A DNA stretch of 64,000 nt from positions 8,215,001 through 8,279,000 of the forward strand of contig CM063253.1 in NCBI GenBank assembly GCA_032158295.1. The letters are read 5' to 3'. Numbering within the stretch: the first letter of the stretch is position 1; every line of letters starts with the position of its first letter. The notes under the pieces are model-generated. The model ran no database searches and was not told the origin of the DNA. It saw only the letters and a program-made list of their open reading frames with translations. The position numbers and the translations under genes are program-made. The stretch comes from Pycnopodia helianthoides (Eukaryota > Echinodermata > Asteroidea > Forcipulatida > Asteriidae). Of this stretch, positions 1-10,787 are shown piece after piece.

Positions 1-91
1 AATACATTTTTGAACAAAACAAAAATCAAAAAAATCAGAATGGATTTCCTTTCGGCAAAATTGTGGCGATGATTGTGTTGAGGCAAGACCC

Positions 92-212
92 GGGACCAAT
101 TTCATGGCTCTGCTTACCGCGGAAATCTGCGCTTACGGAGCCCTTGTAGCACATAACTCTATGATACGTAAGCGCCGAAATCCGCGGTAAGCAGAGCCAT
201 AATTTTGGGCCT
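92..212. mobile_element. Short palindromic MITE-like element
   Basis: The left arm at 92-136 (starting GGGACCAATTTCATGG) is nearly the reverse complement of the right arm at 169-212 (ending in TTTTGGGCC), around a core of about 30 bases. There is no coding capacity. The ends resemble those of the element at 1142-1413, so both probably belong to one family of non-autonomous DNA elements. The surrounding 1-1141 holds no recognisable gene. Confidence 0.6.
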
Positions 213-1141
213 TTATGTCTATGTGATGGACTGTGGGGAAACGTTTTTGCTGTGAGATTATTCGGTTTGTGTAATACAGCAATCTACATTGACACACCAC
301 TATTTATTTACACTGCTGTATTTGTGTTTCTTTTATGGCCTAATTCCTCCAATATCCTCTTCTCTGTACATGTACATGTACGTCTCTCCACAATCCTCAC
401 GAAATTGTTTGGAATTGGATAAGTTTAGTATGCCTGAACCTGTGATATAAGCACTAACATGTTTGGGTCTCCTGGCCCCAATCCATCTGAATACTTCCCT
501 TGTGGCAACTGGGTATAGAATGATTTAGGTCTGTTCTGGCTAAGGAAAAGGCTGCCTTGCCTTCGCAACAATACCGGTCGGTGCAAAAATGATGTACATG
601 TATCTCCTAAACTGGCACTTACATTACGCGCGAGTTTGAAATTGTCAAAACATTGTATTTCGCTTAAAACAGCCCAGATATACACACAAAACAAGTACGC
701 GCCGAAATGCGATGTTTTTGCAAGGAGCATTTTCGTGTGAGAGACGTTTTTGCAAAATTGAGATACACTACAACGTTTTTTGCACTGATGTGGCGATGTT
801 CCCCAAAACTTCTTTCCACCAAGTTGTTCCAAGTGTTACAAACTGTGTTGTTATATGTGATCTCCTAGCTACAATATAATCTTATATGGTAGAGAATTGT
901 TTTTTTGAAAGGAATAACAACAAATTAAAATTTCTCACACCATACTTTTGCTTATTATCAAATTATCCTTTCTTTATTGAAAATGAAATAAAAGAAATTT
1001 GTATTTTTAACGTGAGAAGTATGTTTACATTTTGTACACTTGTATCCAAAGCTCTGTTAAGGTATGGTACATGGCCTTTTTCCAAACCACAGGTGCTTAG
1101 GCTAAAGCAGTTATTTAAAAAACACAAGTGGGATTCGAACA

Positions 1142-1413
1142 GGGCCCAATTTCATAGAGCTGCTTAATGGCCAATTTTGTGCTTACTGTGCAAGTGTCCA
1201 TTTCATAGTGCTGCTAACCGTAAGAACATGCTAACCTTCCAGTGCTTACTGTATGAAAATGAATGCATGATACAAATCTATAGTGAACGCGCAAGCTGGT
1301 CGCCTAATTTTCTTTCTAACCTGTGAAATGCGCTTAAATGTTTAAGCAAATTTGTCTGCTACAGTAAGCAAGAAAATGTGCTAACCGTTAAGTAGCACTA
1401 TGAAATTGGGCCC
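1142..1413. mobile_element. MITE with GGGCCCAATTTCATAG terminal inverted repeats
   Basis: The first 25 bases and the last 25 bases (1389-1413) are inverted repeats of each other with a few mismatches, both beginning GGGCCCAATTTCATAG when read inward. Length is about 270 bases with no ORF. The end sequence is shared with the smaller palindrome at 92-212. This is a typical non-autonomous DNA transposon layout. Confidence 0.65.
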
Positions 1414-1969
1414 AAGTAGTGGAAGCCTCGCAGCCGGAACTCAAGTTGAAGCCATGGTTTCTGAAGGGCCATTCATTATCTTCATAAAATCTTCTATCAA
1501 AATAAAATCTTCTTCAAAAGTACTTTAAGATGTTTTCACACTTCTAAATGTTTTGGCAATATGCATTTACACATTTTTGGAAAAGAGGCTTGGACAAGAT
1601 GGAAGAGGGGACAGTTTCATAGTTGGAATGCCTTTTTTATGCCAACTGAAACTGCAGAGCCAGGCAATAACAATTTCATGATGCCTGCGTAAGTAATACA
1701 TTTGCCATGTCCGCCAGCCAAATGCTAGTTAAAACACCCGAGGACCGGTCAAAATTCTCTCCCTGTGGGCAGTTTGGCTAGTAGTAGTAGTTGATTGATG
1801 AGAAACATCCTATATGAAATATGGACCAGTGAAAAAGTTGGCGACCTAGTTAAATGACAAGCCAAATGGTCATGCAGGCTAGACAGTGAACAAAGTTAGG
1901 GGCAACCCTTGGCCAACCACTAATGGCACAACTCGCGGCTGTTATGTTGCAAAAGAAAGGTCTATAAAG

Positions 1970-2036
1970 ATCATCACAAAAAATGGCAATATATAAGCCA
2001 TATATATGGCTTCTATGCGGCCATTTTTGTGATGAT
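1970..2036. repeat. Perfect-arm hairpin
   Basis: ATCATCACAAAAA at 1970 is mirrored by TTTTTGTGATGAT ending at 2036, and a second palindrome (AAGCCATATATATGGCTT) lies inside. It could be a short MITE or a cruciform-forming sequence; no gene is attached to it. The rest of 1414-2248 is unannotated apart from a fragment at about 1430-1475 that resembles the right arm of the element at 17476-17589. Confidence 0.45.
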
Positions 2037-2248
2037 TCCGTACTCATGGGCGTGTCATAATGTATTCAAACTATATGTTACTTTGAACAATAATGAATAT
2101 GCAAATTGTTGTCTGCTCCGTATGTAGCAGACACACATCTTCGCATGTGGTGCTGAATAATTATATCAAAGTAAACTTTCAGACACCTTATCAGCAGCCT
2201 TGTTCTAATTTCAAAATAACCACTAACAATCTACTAAAGTTTGAAATT

Positions 2249-2411
2249 ACACCATGTGCATGAAATCTCTCTTATGAATTGTGGGGGTTCTGAAAAGAAC
2301 CGATGGTGTAACAACTCGATCAGAACATAGCCTACTGATTGAAATGTCTGTTGTTACATCACCAGTTCTTTTCAGAACCACCACAACTCAAAAGAGAGAT
2401 TACATGGTGTT
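2249..2411. mobile_element. Palindromic element sharing sequence with Penelope-like terminal repeat
   Basis: The left arm (2249-2313) and right arm (2350-2411) are inverted copies with small indels. The right arm carries AGTTCTTTTCAGAAC, and the motif TACATGGTGTTACCGCAAAC spans its end. Both recur at 28270-28420 next to the hammerhead motif, so this is likely a piece of the same Penelope-like family. No coding potential. Confidence 0.5.
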
Positions 2412-2746
2412 ACCGCAAACCTTACAAGATTGTTTCAAATCCTACCAACCACTGACAATGTCCTAGTAAGACGATGTCATTTAAGTTAAGATATATACAT
2501 ATATTCAAAATTTTCAATTATTCATGAATTCACGTCTGTTAAAAAAATTCCCAAGTATAAAAAAGCTACGTCTGCACGTAACACTCCAACAGGTGTGATG
2601 TTACTTTTGTATGCCATGATGCTGTCATTCATGAGCAAGATTTGAAGTCCGACTCTTTGCCACATAAAATTAAAAACCCACACACAGTTTTTTGATTCAT
2701 TGTCGTCATCATTCGGAAATGACTGAGTGATGACATCCTCACGAAA

Positions 2747-3295
2747 TCAAGATAAATGTTCCTCGTCATCATCAGAGATTGAAAAGTTCCTTGCCATGTT
2801 GTTTAGGGGAGTGTTCTCTATCGGTGAATTGGACCCAAATCCAGGTAGGCGACCATCCGGTGAAGCAGACTGCCTGTGCTCAGGAGGAGTGGCATTCATC
2901 ATTTTCGTCACACCTTGTTCAAAATCTGAAGCATGTCGACTCCGCGACGAGGGAGTCCTCCGTAAGGTGTCCACAAGTATCTCCAAGGACGGCAGCTCCT
3001 GGCAAACATCGTCCAGAATCTTGCTCCTCTGTCTGAGGAACGAGATCTGGGCGTCTTTGTCCCGGCATGAACCCATGAGGTGCTGCACGTGCATCTCCGA
3101 CGACTCCAGCGACTTCCGTAACTCAGCGATCTCGCGGTCCTTAGCTCGGCCGAGCTCACGCTGCGCTGACTCGGCGTCCTCGTCCCGCCTCATCATCGCT
3201 TCCGCCTGCTCCTGCACGGTACTCTCCAAGTCCTGGACTCGCCGGTAAAGTTTTTGAAGGTGTTCATTTGCCTCCTTTATATTGGACTTGTTCAT
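2747..3295 (-). CDS. VMAC: Vimentin-type intermediate filament-associated coiled-coil protein (VMAC-like)
   Basis: A single uninterrupted 182-residue frame, starting at the ATG at 3293-3295 (minus) and ending at a TGA at 2747-2749. The vertebrate VMAC family is about 170 residues, so the length fits. Residues ~5-105 are charged heptad-like coiled coil. The segments LGRAKDREIA (~47-56), a 'SE-H/H-L' stretch, and an ILDDVC...LVDTL segment (~93-110) closely follow what I recall of human VMAC. The tail (~112-182) is Ser/Pro-rich and probably disordered, ending in an acidic DDDEE cluster. In vertebrates the protein is reported to associate with vimentin-type filaments; that partner is not shown here and invertebrate function is unknown. 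The antisense strand has long open frames only because the gene is GC-rich. No intron is evident. Alternative reading: an unrelated short coiled-coil protein, which I consider unlikely given the colinear motifs. Confidence 0.82.
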   Translation of the reverse strand: MNKSNIKEANEHLQKLYRRVQDLESTVQEQAEAMMRRDEDAESAQRELGRAKDREIAELRKSLESSEMHVQHLMGSCRDKDAQISFLRQRSKILDDVCQELPSLEILVDTLRRTPSSRSRHASDFEQGVTKMMNATPPEHRQSASPDGRLPGFGSNSPIENTPLNNMARNFSISDDDEEHLS

Positions 3296-3790
3296 CGTTT
3301 ATTCTGTTGTTTCAAGGTTGTTACCACTCGACTCTTGTTCACTTATTTGGTAGAGTTTTTGTTTACATTTTCTTCTTTTTTCTGCCAGCCAACCCAAACG
3401 AAAGCCACGTTGCTGATTACGTCTTTGTACAATGTGTAATATTGCACTGTTTTACACGGATGTTTATACTTCTGTGGTTGGAGCTCTTTAAATTCACCTG
3501 GTACCCTGCGTTGACACGTGGACAGTGGGCTTCGTTACACTGGAAACCAGCGATTAGGGAAAACTTTTTAACTTTTTACATTGGGGGCGCTGTTTAATGT
3601 GGTTCACAAAATAAAACGGAACCAAATTATCAACACTAATCTGAGTTCATCCGCAGCGATTCGATGCCGTCAAAGTGAAACATCAACTTGAAATACGTGT
3701 GCCTTCGAAGAAATACAATGTAAGAACAGTTTACTTTTTGTTATATATTCAACGTCTTTTGACAGTCATTTTTTTGATCTCGGACAAACC
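3296..3790. promoter_or_regulatory. 5' flank of VMAC-like gene, possibly bidirectional
   Basis: This 495-base interval separates the VMAC-like start (minus) from a short frame with a strong initiation context at 3791 (plus). No TATA box or other element can be assigned with confidence. A splice-donor-like ATGTAAGA at about 3719 could belong to a noncoding first exon on the plus strand. Promoter function is inferred from position only. Confidence 0.25.
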
Positions 3791-3862
3791 ATGGACGAGG
3801 ACAGCAGACCGACAGACAATGTTGTGTTTATCAAAATAAAACCTCTCTCGATCAAATGTTAA
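3791..3862 (+). other. Short frame with strong Kozak context (possible truncated first exon)
   Basis: AAACCATGG gives a near-ideal initiation context for a 23-residue frame beginning MDEDSRPTDNV. The frame runs into a repeat copy that begins at 3851 and stops at 3860-3862. It may be the start of a divergent gene whose first exon was overrun by the repeat, or it may be chance. I do not recognise the peptide. Confidence 0.15.
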
Positions 3863-3946
3863 AAACAAATCACAGCACCAATCCAATCACTGATCAGTCA
3901 GAATAGTGTTTACCCTATATACTGTATTATTGTAGTACTCTATGAC
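3851..3946. repeat. Direct repeat, copy 1
   Basis: Starts with ATCAAATGTTAAAAACAAAT and matches 4571-4663 in the same orientation with few mismatches, including the words CACAGCACCAATCCAATCAC and GAATAGTGTTTA. The two copies are 720 bases apart. Between them lies TAGTACT-rich low-complexity DNA with a duplicated GACAGATACAG motif (about 3970 and 4120) but no gene. Confidence 0.7.
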
Positions 3947-4570
3947 TACTAGGAGTTTGTTGCAGTACTCGACAGATACAGTTCAATAGACTCCTTCAAG
4001 ACTAGGCTAGATAAAATCCAAATGACCACTTTCATAAGGGGAGCTCACCACTAAATTTTTGTCTACTTGCCACACCACACCTGCAAGTGCAACTTATCCC
4101 CTGAGGAGTTTGTTGCACTACTCGACAGATACAGATACAGATACTCTACTACTAAAACTAGTACATGAAGTAGTAGTACTTTAGTAAGAGTACTAGTAAC
4201 TACAATACTATCTTGACTCGTGATCTTATTCTAAAGTTAGTTATTCCTCCTCCATGGTTATTCCTTTCTCCATGACCAGGGACATGGCCGGTCACAGACA
4301 CACAGCCACAGGAAAACTAAAGTAGACTTTGCCTAATTTTTGCTATAATAACAACAAAAAAGGACAAAATTATGTTAAAACTTTATTTATTGATAGGGAA
4401 GGCGGTACTGAACCTATCCCCCCCCCCCCAGATTGACAATAGTACAAAGGCACATTGTGCCTTTTGTGGATGCAAACCAGAAGCCTAAGGTAAGGGTACT
4501 TGCCAAGCCAAAGCCCCACTTATGACTTGGGTCAACTATTACTAGAATTACACTTCGAAGGCTTTATAGT

Positions 4571-4663
4571 ATCAAATGTTAAAAACAAATCACAGCACCA
4601 ATCCAATCACGAATCAGTCAGAATAGTGTTTACTCTATCTACTATATTGTAGTACTCTAGGAC
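4571..4663. repeat. Direct repeat, copy 2
   Basis: Second copy of the block at 3851-3946, same orientation. The copy boundary is sharp on the left (both start at ATCAAATGTT), which suggests a duplication or an insertion family rather than gradual similarity. Confidence 0.7.
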
Positions 4664-4780
4664 TCTGTGGAGGCGCCCGAGTTACATTCACAAATATAAA
4701 GTACACCGCATTCTTAGAGTGTACCTGTATTCTATAGAGTTCCACCTATACTATAGTCATCTATAGGCTATGGATGACTT

Positions 4781-4918
4781 TGTGTAGCCCACCTTGTTGG
4801 GCTGTTATTGCTCTCTTTTAAGATCGTTTTTATCATAGTCGCCTTACACAATGGCGACGATGATAAGACAGATATTATAAAGAGCGCCATAACACTTTAC
4901 AACAAGGTGGGCTACACT
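4781..4918. mobile_element. Palindromic MITE with GTGTAGCCCACCTTGTTG ends
   Basis: Arms 4781-4818 and 4880-4918 are inverted copies; the inner part (TATCATAGTCGCC / GGCGACGATGATA) is also palindromic, so the whole element can fold into one long hairpin. No ORF. Confidence 0.6.
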
Positions 4919-4968
4919 TACTTAGTGTGGCCAAGGATTTTGTGTATGTAGATGTACTCTGTACTCAT

Positions 4969-5034
4969 CTAGGATTCACCTAGCCCATAAAAGCGCCAAT
5001 AATATTGGCGCTATCCATGGGGCTAGGATTCACC
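4969..5034. repeat. Small palindrome flanked by a 12-base direct repeat
   Basis: The palindrome CCTAGCCCATAAAAGCGCC / GGCGCTATCCATGGGGCTAGG is bounded by CTAGGATTCACC on both sides (4969-4980 and 5023-5034). The direct repeats could be a target duplication or part of the element ends. Confidence 0.5.
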
Positions 5035-5194
5035 AAGACATCGGTTCTGTCCAAAAACCTTCACCACTCTAGTGGGTAGTGGGGCTAGCCTAGCCCAAGC
5101 TACTTACTGTAAGGGAGTAGGCCTTATCTCTTGTCAATATTATTGAGGTTTGATGAAAATGTTGTTCTTTTAATGTTGGTCATTCTTTAACCTT

Positions 5195-5265
5195 GCAGGG
5201 CCGTGGCCTTGCAATAAAGGACTTTGCCTTCGGCTCGGTCCTTTATTCCATGGCCACGACCCTGC
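5195..5265. repeat. Hairpin, 71 bases
   Basis: GCAGGGCCGTGGCCTTGCAA on the left is mirrored by CCATGGCCACGACCCTGC on the right, with AATAAAGGAC/GTCCTTTATT inside. One imperfect hairpin. The following 5266-6029 contains a duplicated TAAATTAGCGCC word (about 5331 and 5367) and a possible further MITE near 5405-5510 (TATCACACATT / AATGATGTGTGAAATA), but no gene. Confidence 0.5.
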
Positions 5266-6029
5266 GCATATAGATTTTTCATTGAGCACTGGTAGGCCCC
5301 CTACATGTATGTATTGATTATGTTACGCGTAAATTAGCGCCTCGCATAAGCTTGCGCGCCACACATAAATTAGCGCCAACGCATAGGTTGAAACACTTCT
5401 GACTGTGTTTATATCACACATTAATTTTAAACGTGGCCACGTGATCTCCTCTCAACCAATCAGAATGGATACTGTTCCGGGTATTTATGAATGATGTGTG
5501 AAATAGGTTGCCATAACTTCTGCATTGAGTTCGGTTTGCTTTGTGAGGTAGATAATTTTGTTTCAACCACTGTCTAGTGCTGATGCATGTGATGGACTTT
5601 GATGAGAATAACTGGTCCCCAATATGAAGTTGTTCTGTGTTTTTGGCCTGAGTTGCTTGTGGGGGATCGCCTTGGAGTTGGTGGTTTTTGAATTATGTGG
5701 ATTGCCTGGAATTACATGGAGGACAGACCACTGAGGCTTTGGCCTCTGTTGCTGTTGTTTTGGTCTTTGTGCACCTTCAAAAGCTCCTCATATCATAGGC
5801 TTTAAGATTTGTCAAATGGATGTGCCCATTTGTTTGTTTGTTTTAGATGATTTTCCTAACAAGGGAACTTGGCAAAGCTCCCACAAGGGGACATAAACGC
5901 CAAGCTGGCAATGGCCATTCTCTCTCGTTAACATTGGTTTATGATTATGAATTGCATAATTTATCAACAAATTGATGTTCAGCAACTGCATACATGTATA
6001 CGTCACATTCTAGTCAATGTGAAATCAGC

Positions 6030-6097
6030 AGCTAGCTTGGCCGGATTCAAACCTTGTGATTGAAAGTGCTGCAGTCTAACCACTAAGACCATGGTGA
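6030..6097 (-). mobile_element. tRNA-derived SINE fragment
   Basis: Read on the minus strand, the segment has an A-box-like TAGTGGTTAGAC and a B-box-like GGTTTGAATCC at tRNA spacing. The acceptor stem cannot close, so it is a tRNA-derived SINE head or a decayed tRNA pseudogene and not a functional tRNA. Confidence 0.35.
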
Positions 6098-6639
6098 TTT
6101 AAAATGAAAATGGCCTTGCCCTCTTAAAGATGAAATTCCAGGACTGATATCATAAATAGCTAGCTGGTTGTTCAATTTCTTACAATATTATATCAAATAG
6201 TACCATTGTGTTGCCTCATTTTCTCTTTGATTCAAGCTTTTATCTCAGTGGCGAGAGGCTTGTTAACTCGTTGACTGCCGGTCATAGATTCGTAGGGCAT
6301 TCCCATTTGCCAAGTGCAGTGCACATGCGTGCATACCAAATAGGTACTATACAAAAACAAAAATGAACATACACATTCTAAGGATGTATGTCCTCACCAC
6401 TGCCAGAAGCGTATGTGTTGCGTGCTCAGTGATGCCAGTGTATTCAGATAACAATACAAAGCCCTTTCATTCTCTATGAGTATACTCGTAGTGGCAGAAT
6501 CCGTTACACCTGTTACTACTCGTAGGCGGCAGTCAAGTGTTGAATTGTAAGCGCCCTTGACAAACCTTGCTGCTCGCCTCTGGAACTTTTTGAGATCTAT
6601 GTTCTTTTTTTTTTCCTTCTTTGTACAAAGGTGTTCGAC

Positions 6640-6910
6640 TGCTGATGTGTACTGAATATTGTGGCCTGAAAACTGAATAACACATTGATACCTCATTATG
6701 CAATGCCTCAAAAACCATCTATAGGCATAATAATGTTGGAAAATCGTAAACTTTCTGTAAGTTTTCAATTTCTGTCACATCCGCAGGCTCCGTTTTAGGA
6801 AGGGTCAAACTACAGTGTACTACCGCAGAGCAAATTTTTGGAATTCGGAAGGCTTCTCAGTTCTGAAAAAGAACTGTCCTGCCTATCTGTTTCTCCGCTG
6901 AGGTAGTTGT
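6640..6910 (-). mobile_element. Penelope-like terminal repeat fragment (reverse orientation)
   Basis: The part at 6785-6905 is the reverse complement of 28250-28350 (GAATTCGGAAGGCTTCTCAG, GTTCTGAAAAAGAACTGTCC, ACTACCGC). The neighbouring word ATGCAATGCCTCAAAA (6699) is also shared with 28440, but in the same orientation, so the block has been rearranged. The minus-strand frame just below (to 6394) has a FQRRAARFV motif like the C-terminal end of non-LTR reverse transcriptases, too short to be sure. Confidence 0.45.
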
Positions 6911-7385
6911 GCTGAATCAGTTTGGCAATAATTATCAGTTTGGGTATTGAGTTATATGGTGTTTTATTTTGTTATATAGTAAGAAATAATCCTTGTAAAT
7001 CACTATCTACATGTATAGACCATGGGACCTGTGACATCACATGTTTACAAAAGAGCCACAGAGCCTGGACTTCATACAGGCACAGCTTGTACACAGCTCA
7101 ATGGAAGAATACAACAAATCTTATAATGTTTCATAGAGATCGCACTGTCTGATTTTGCTCAACTTTTGATACAAAGAAAGGGGGGACTTCTCAAAAGCTG
7201 TACAGCTGTTGCTTTTTTAAGTCTTGAATTATGTGAAAAATATGACACAAAAATAATGTAAATTTTCCCATTGGCCTGTGTAGTATCTTGCCCGTCAGGA
7301 AACGCATTAGAATGTACAAGGTCACCACTCTGTAAACAAAGGTAACATGGTCTATAGGGAGTTAGGGTTCATGTTTTTGGCTGTT

Positions 7386-7520
7386 GGGTTGGTGGTAGTG
7401 GTATTTTTCTTGACTTTCCACCTCTGGGACCCTGGTTCGAATTCTTCCAGTGGGCACTATGTGGATCTTAAAGCTGAAACTTCCTTCCTTGCCTTCTCTC
7501 CATGGGGGTTCTTGGCGAGT
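7386..7520 (+). mobile_element. tRNA-derived SINE copy
   Basis: Shares ordered blocks with the SINEs at 15690-15885 and 24452-24617: a 'GTAGTGGTAT...TTTCCACCTCTGGG' head, a B-box-like CCTGGTTCGAATTC, GGGCACTATGTGGAT, and a GCTGAAACTTCCTTCC tail. This copy is on the plus strand. The preceding 6911-7385 shows nothing I can name. Confidence 0.5.
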
Positions 7521-7718
7521 ATACATGTAGTGATTTTAAGTTCGTGTTTCTGAGAATCCTTTGATTCACAACCGGAATTAGTTAAATAAACAATACATAA
7601 TAATAATAATAATAACAAAACATGGAGGGTAGTGGGACAATTGTGGCTACCCCACTATATAGCCCTATGTAGGACTCTTCCTCTGTGCTGTACACAGATA
7701 CAGAGTCCTAAATATTAA

Positions 7719-8224
7719 GGCCCGTTTCTGGGGCGGAACAATTTCAAAGCTTCATATCTCAAATCTTACCTGCAAGACGCCACTTATTTCACCAGATTCA
7801 CATTCCATGGCAGCATACACTTTTCTGCGGTGGGTTTTGGTCGTCATATATTCCTCACAAATCCGTCATTTTCGTGAAATAATGCAGCTCCCAACGTTCG
7901 CGTATGCACCGTATCCTGAGTGCACAGCGTTAACATGCAAACGCAACGCACGATATGCGCGTCATGCGTCTTACACCCGAATGTACGCGTACGCACGGCA
8001 GACAACTGTGATCGTGAGAAAACGATCACAACGGGAATTTCTTAACGTTGGGAGCTGCATTATTTCACGTAAAGGACGGATTTGTGAGGAATATATGACG
8101 ACCAAAACCCACCGCAGAAAAGTGTATGCTGCCATTGAGTGTGAATCTGGCGAAATTAGTGGCTTGTTGCAGGTAAGATTTGAGTTATGAAGCTTTGAAA
8201 TTTTTCCGCCCCAGAAATGGTACC
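7719..8224. mobile_element. Foldback element with ~180-base inverted arms
   Basis: The left arm 7719-7898 and right arm 8044-8224 are reverse complements over about 180 bases with scattered mismatches; the core of about 145 bases is rich in CGC/GCG words. A 127-residue frame runs through the element, but the arm it covers also reads open on the other strand, so I do not call it a gene. The motif GGCTACCCCACTATATA occurs just outside both ends (about 7645 and 8274), suggesting a duplicated flank or a composite element. Confidence 0.75.
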
Positions 8225-9998
8225 TGATATCCAGGACGTCACTGTAGTGTAATACGAAAGTGAAAGGCCACCAGGGCTACCCCACTATATAAAGGTTGAA
8301 ACATGCATAATGTTATAAAATGTATAAAATACAACATATAAAAACACTTTAAACATAAGTTGACTTTTTTGCCGCCTTTGGAATTCGGGCGCAAGTTTCT
8401 ATTGAAGAAAAGAAGGATAGGAAGAGGGACCCTAACCCTTTTTTAGTAAAATAATGTCCATCCGTCCGACTGATGTACATGTAAACTCTCTCGTAGAAAG
8501 ATCCCACCAAGTCAGATGTTTCATCCCCGATGGAAGTCTTGTTTCTCACCACTGGTATCACAGAAGGAGATGACAGTGCTTCCATAAACAATTTTGAATC
8601 ACAGCATGGCACACATCCTTTTGCCTTCTTGGTGTAAATGGCAATGCTTTGTTCAGAGCTTGATTTGTCTGCTTACTGCATAATCTGAAAGCTTATTACT
8701 GTATTGAATGGTGACTTTGAAGGAGATATGTGTTGCTCTCTGCTTCTTCAGTTGAAAACACCTTGATTTTTGGATGACATCTCTATGTCCAGAGTTTCTT
8801 CTGATCAGTCTTAGATAGCTTCTGTTTTTGTCTTCTTGTTTACCTACATGTACTTTTCCTTTGTTTATTTACATTTCTTTCCTTGTATGCCTCAATCCCT
8901 TTCTTTCAAATTTGCATCCAGCCTGTCTCTCTGCTGCTGTTTTTGGCATCCTCCTTACTCTCTCGTAAAACTTGTGTAGTGTGAGACTCTTGTAATAATT
9001 ATATGCTCCTGTTCAATCAAATGAAAATATTCATGATGAATAATGTGTCGTAAATGGGGTACATTTCACAATTCACTTACCTGTAAAAAATAGGTAATGG
9101 AATATTTAAATAAAAATTATGATGGATCCAAGAACATTATTTCAGGATTACTCACATGTACATGAGCTTAATTAAGCTCCATTGAGGGTACATGTAACAG
9201 CCAAGTTATTAGTCCATCCACTGTTCAAAATTGCTTCCATTGACTCGTGTAATAGCGTGACTGACATTACAATATCGTGACGGGCATTACTTGTGACTGA
9301 CATTACACTTTTGTTCAATTAACCAAATCATTAATTAACAATTATTTGCCCACTTGATAACATAATTGCACTACCCAGACCCCAAACTAAGAAAAAAATG
9401 AAGGGCAGATTTTAATTGCTATCATGTATGCTTTTATATAAAAAATCATTGTTTTTTGTGACTGACATTACATGTACATTAAGCCTTAGCGTTATTTCGA
9501 TTGCCTATCCAGGGTATATCTGACATTAATGTCATATATAAAGGTAATTTCCTAAAAAATAGACTCTGAGAGTTGTTATTTTAACACAAAAATAAAATAA
9601 AAACCATTATATTCATGAAAAATACCAAAAGAAACAAGTTTTGTGTTCTTACCTTTGATTGGTGGCATAAACGTAGCGTCAACTGGTTGAAACTGCTGTA
9701 ACTTACAAAATAATTGGTCTAGATTATTTTGTTTTTCATTTCTAGAAACTTCACAATATACCCTCTCAATATTGCAAAAGATAATTGAGGAAAAAGCATT
9801 TTGCAATGTTGACCCTCGTGTCACACTTGCATGGAATTGCCCATAAATGTTTCTAAATCTACACCGATGCATGATGTACATTGATCAGTAAACATCATGG
9901 CTGCGAAAGAGGTTTGAACGTGTTAGTTTAGACAATTTTTTGCAAAATCTCCATAAAATTACCCCACAGTGAGTCAGCGGAGCATTGGGACAATGTTA
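8225..9998. other. No gene seen; GTGACTGACATTAC motif cluster
   Basis: This 1.8-kb interval has no supportable coding region. The word TGACTGACATTAC recurs at about 9258, 9293 and 9460, with a variant CGGGCATTAC at 9279 and TCTGACATTAATGTCATAT near 9521. The rest is AT-rich intergenic DNA. Confidence 0.4.
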
Positions 9999-10346
9999 TA
10001 AAGGCACAGTACATGTAGGCCTATACGATTGGTAATCACTCTTAAAATTAATGGCAATAAAAGCTTAGAAGTACAGTCAGCTTTCTATAGTATAAAGCAT
10101 TTGGAGAATCATTTCACTTCGGAGTAATGTGATTCTGGAAAATACATCAGTTTTTACTCTTCCTGAGTGGACATAACCGCTCTGGATTTTCGGCGATATC
10201 TCAAAAACTCTACCACCATGACCACCTTTTGAAATGATATTTTCACAGGTTAGTTTTATTGTAGGCTATATATACATATATCTACATTTATATAGGATTA
10301 AAACAATCGAACAGTTCTAAAAACTAAAGGTAGACTTTTCCTTTAA
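9999..10346. mobile_element. MITE of the AAAGGCA / TGCCTTT family
   Basis: Starts TAAAGGCACAGTAC and ends GACTTTTCCTTTAA. Internal sequence (GTGGACATAACC, GCGATATCTCA, TTTTCACAGGTTAGTTTTATT) matches 19740-19890 in order. About 350 bases, no ORF. Confidence 0.55.
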
Positions 10347-10787
10347 TGGTCGGTTCGACTATTCTGATGTACTTTTTTCTTCTCTTCCATTTTAGCACTG
10401 ACAGTAGACAGGAAACACAATAGAGGGCAGTGGGTACCACTTTGCAGCTGTCAGGTTAGCAGATTGGAATTGTTTTAAAAGTTTGAAACCACCCAAAAAG
10501 TGTCTCAACATGTGGATGGACGTGCAGTCTTATAGCTTACTGAAATTAAATATGAGTTGAATCATAAATTTGTTGGTTTTTTTTAAAGTTTTTTTTCTTA
10601 AATCCGCCTCACACTTCCATCAAAAGTGGACAGAAAAAGTTGCCTGCTTTTTCAGTTAATTTCTTTATTGTAAATTTGAGAGTAGTTATTTAAAGCAAAA
10701 TCATTCTGATCAACTCAAATTTTCTTTCAGTATAATAAGCCTGCATATCCATTCACTTGTTGAAACACTTTTGGACGGTTTCAGCTA

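Noticed and set aside
425..832. 135-codon minus-strand ORF
   Set aside because: No recognisable motif, no convincing ATG at the 5' end, and no splice context; treated as chance.
2727..3248. Plus-strand 173-codon ORF over the VMAC region
   Set aside because: Antisense shadow of the GC-rich VMAC-like coding sequence, whose motifs are on the minus strand.
7807..8190. 127-codon ORF in the foldback element
   Set aside because: It spans the two inverted arms and the loop; both arms are the same sequence reversed, so coding on one strand is implausible.
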